Assembly: GCA_028707015.1 (NCBI GenBank) | Contig: JAQTVP010000005.1 | Coordinates: forward strand, 1-23,790 | From: Dehalococcoidales bacterium | Lineage (GTDB): Bacteria > Chloroflexota > Dehalococcoidia > Dehalococcoidales > JAQTVP01 | Length of the DNA: 23,790 nt | Direction: 5' to 3' | Shown: piece after piece, positions 22,108 through 23,790 of the stretch | Numbering within the stretch: position 1 is the stretch's first letter | Layout of the letters: every line of letters starts with the position of its first letter | Program-made: the position numbers and the translations under genes | The notes under the pieces: model-generated | Databases searched by the model: none | Seen by the model: the letters and a program-made list of their open reading frames with translations, nothing else | What the model was told of the DNA's origin: nothing

Positions 22108-22707
22108 TCAATTATCAACTTGATACTTTTTATGATGTCCGTCCACAATATCTAAAAAATACTGATGGAATCTTAAATCATCAGTCAATTCCGGATGAAA
22201 AGCAGATACCAGTATCTTCCCCTGCTGAACAGCAACAATAGTATTATCAGATAATCTGGCAATTATTTCCACATTACTGCCTACTTGCTTAATTAGTGGC
22301 GCCCGAATGAATACTGCTGGAAAAGACTGAAATCCAAGTATGGGTATTAACAGCTCTGTTTCAAAGCTTTCTTTCTGCCTGCCGAAGGCATTGCGTTTTA
22401 CCGATATATCTATTATTCCCAGCGGCTCTAAATTAAAATCTGTTACATCCTTAGCCAGAAGTATCATACCCGCACAGGTACCAAATACTGCCATGCCATT
22501 ATCAGCCAAGTCTCTAATTTCCTGAATCAGCTTATAATCCTGCAGTAATTTAATAATAGAAGTGCTTTCCCCACCAGGAATAATTAACCCATCCAGACCT
22601 GCCAGATCATCAACTAAACGGACAGGTAAAGTCTCTACTCCCAGTTGGTTTAATCTATCTATATGCTCGGCAAAGGCTCCCTGCATGGCAAGGACGCCAA
22701 TTTTCAT
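22108..22707 (-). CDS. pdxT: Pyridoxal 5'-phosphate synthase glutaminase subunit PdxT
   Basis: PdxT hydrolyses glutamine and delivers ammonia to PdxS for direct synthesis of PLP. The 199 residues show GVLAMQGAFAEHIDRL at the N-terminus, IIPGGESTSI, the nucleophile Cys78 in GTCAGM, and His171 and Glu173 in SAFHPELTDD: a complete Cys-His-Glu triad. The length fits the family. The ATG at 22707 follows the pdxS stop by one base, with GGGGATGG upstream as a likely ribosome site, and its stop codon overlaps the possible start of the R3H ATPase gene. Confidence 0.97.
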   Translation of the reverse strand: MKIGVLAMQGAFAEHIDRLNQLGVETLPVRLVDDLAGLDGLIIPGGESTSIIKLLQDYKLIQEIRDLADNGMAVFGTCAGMILLAKDVTDFNLEPLGIIDISVKRNAFGRQKESFETELLIPILGFQSFPAVFIRAPLIKQVGSNVEIIARLSDNTIVAVQQGKILVSAFHPELTDDLRFHQYFLDIVDGHHKKYQVDN

Positions 22708-22708
22708 A

Positions 22709-23590
22709 TTACCATCCCCTGGATGCTAATAATTCGTCATCAGGAATTTGCTTTATATCAAGTCCAGGCATAGCCTCTCCCAGATTCTTGGAGACTTCAG
22801 CAATAATTTGAGGATCCTGAAAATGAGTAGTTGCTTTAACAATAGCCTTAGCTCTAGGTTCCGGGTCTTTCGATTTAAATATACCTGAACCCACAAAGAC
22901 ACCATCGACACCCAATTGCATCATCAGAGCAGCATCAGCAGGAGTAGCTATACCACCAGCGGCAAAGTTTACCACTGGCAGTTTCCCTGTTTTATGTATT
23001 TCTAGTATCAGTTCCAATGGTGCTCCTATTTCTTTAGCAAATGCCATCAGCTCTTCTTGCGGCATATTTACCAGCTTACGAATTCCACCCATTACCGCTC
23101 GCATATGCCTGACAGCTTCCACAACATTACCAGTACCGGCTTCACCTTTTGTTCTAATCATAGCTGCCCCCTCAGCAATGCGGCGTAAAGCCTCACCTAA
23201 ATCACGGCACCCACAAACAAATGGAATTTTAAAGTCATGCTTCCAGATATGATGCGCTTCATCAGCTGGGGTAAGCACCTCAGATTCATCGATAAAATCT
23301 ACATTAAGAGCCTGCAAAGCTTGAGCCTCCACGAAATGGCCAATACGACATTTAGCCATTACCGGAATAGAGACAACTTTCATAATATTTTCAATAACAG
23401 TTGGATCAGCCATTCGAGCAACACCTCCCGCAGCTCGAATATCTGCAGGAACTCTCTCTAATGCCATTACCGCACAGGCTCCTGCCTCTTCAGCAATCTT
23501 GGCATGTTCGGCATTAACCACATCCATAATAACGCCGCCTTTTAGCATTTGAGCAAGCCCAGTTTTAACTTTCCATGTTCCACTCTCCAT
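22709..23590 (-). CDS. pdxS: Pyridoxal 5'-phosphate synthase subunit PdxS
   Basis: PdxS builds PLP from ribose 5-phosphate, glyceraldehyde 3-phosphate and ammonia from PdxT, as a dodecamer. The 293 residues have the highly conserved GGVIMDVVNAEHAKIAEEAG, the first active-site lysine Lys80 in PVMAKCRIGHFVEAQ, the second Lys148 in MIRTKGEAGTGN, and the phosphate site FAAGGIATPADAA. Length and motifs are full. GAGGAT lies a few bases before the ATG at 23590. It leads a tight operon with pdxT (one-base gap) and has a strong promoter 40-68 bases upstream. Confidence 0.98.
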   Translation of the reverse strand: MESGTWKVKTGLAQMLKGGVIMDVVNAEHAKIAEEAGACAVMALERVPADIRAAGGVARMADPTVIENIMKVVSIPVMAKCRIGHFVEAQALQALNVDFIDESEVLTPADEAHHIWKHDFKIPFVCGCRDLGEALRRIAEGAAMIRTKGEAGTGNVVEAVRHMRAVMGGIRKLVNMPQEELMAFAKEIGAPLELILEIHKTGKLPVVNFAAGGIATPADAALMMQLGVDGVFVGSGIFKSKDPEPRAKAIVKATTHFQDPQIIAEVSKNLGEAMPGLDIKQIPDDELLASRGW

Positions 23591-23629
23591 GGCTTTATCC
23601 TCACTTTACTATATATATTCTTATACCTC

Positions 23630-23658
23630 ATTTTACTATTTTTTAAATAGACTATCAA
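23630..23658 (-). promoter_or_regulatory. Promoter of the pdxS-pdxT operon
   Basis: On the minus strand TTGATA (23653-23658), 17 bp, then TAAAAT (23630-23635). The leader of about 32 bases carries GAGGAT before the ATG. Confidence 0.6.
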
Positions 23659-23751
23659 ATTTATTAATTTTATTACCAATTAGCAACTGAAAATTAATAC
23701 GAGCATAAACAATTTAAGCATAACATAACCACACTTAGTAAGTGTTCACTA

Positions 23752-23780
23752 TAGACTGTATTACGTAATTATTGTATAAT
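23752..23780 (+). promoter_or_regulatory. Candidate promoter of a gene beyond the right edge
   Basis: TAGACT (23752-23757), 17 bp, then a perfect TATAAT (23775-23780), pointing out of the window. A divergent gene next to pdxS is implied but not seen. Confidence 0.4.
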
Positions 23781-23790
23781 CGGGTAAACA

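Noticed and set aside
1..23790. CRISPR arrays, prophage, restriction or toxin-antitoxin systems, tRNA genes
   Set aside because: No spaced direct repeats, phage structural genes, defence genes or tRNA cloverleafs were seen on either strand.

Overview
The window reads as a housekeeping chromosomal segment from an anaerobic Chloroflexota bacterium, most likely class Dehalococcoidia. This is inferred from family make-up, not from a database search. The pointers are a PurL enlarged by an N-terminal PurS-like extension, a bacterial Elp3, a translin-family protein, a membrane-bound pyrophosphatase, and PdxS/PdxT as the PLP synthase. By eye the base composition is in the low 40s % G+C. Several promoters can be read as TTGAxx-like and TAxxxT-like boxes, usually 17 bp apart. 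They settle several start codons, including TTG/GTG starts and two short-leader or leaderless candidates.

Layout. Positions 1-3252 (minus) hold purL followed by the start of purQ (purine synthesis), cut by the window edge. Positions 3432-4202 (minus) are an rpsU-yqeY operon with a near-consensus promoter. Positions 4270-5752 (minus) are a COG2509-type FAD protein behind a structured leader. Positions 5742-5890 hold a small inverted-repeat-bounded remnant of a mobile element. Positions 5998-7579 (plus) hold a coiled-coil zinc-ribbon protein, an RNase HI-family protein and the RNase P RNA gene rnpB. Then come an unrecognised 73-residue protein and an S41 protease (7779-9437).

Positions 9480-11577 hold a head-to-head pair: elp3 (minus) and a Trm9-like methyltransferase (plus), sharing 46 bp. 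Positions 11599-13853 (plus) carry an orphan C-terminally anchored protein, a half-length permease, a 4-oxalocrotonate-type tautomerase and a metallo-beta-lactamase-fold hydrolase, closed by a perfect-palindrome terminator. Positions 13934-16685 (minus) hold hppA (pyrophosphatase) and a translin-family gene. A 422-base stretch without a convincing gene follows. Positions 17108-20513 (minus) are a compact run: membrane protein, tmk, mnmA, rnhB, yraN. Positions 20570-23658 (minus) are pdxS, pdxT and an R3H/AAA ATPase, with a strong promoter before pdxS.

How the genes work together. The most suggestive theme is tRNA wobble-uridine chemistry. Elp3 makes cm5U34, the adjacent methyltransferase resembles Trm9 (which esterifies cm5U to mcm5U in eukaryotes), and MnmA 7 kb away adds the 2-thio group. 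A eukaryote-like mcm5s2U34 pathway in a bacterium is therefore a testable idea. RNA and nucleic-acid processing is also well represented: RNase P RNA, RNase HI-like, RNase HII, YraN, translin and the R3H ATPase. No CRISPR array, defence island, prophage, tRNA or rRNA was seen.
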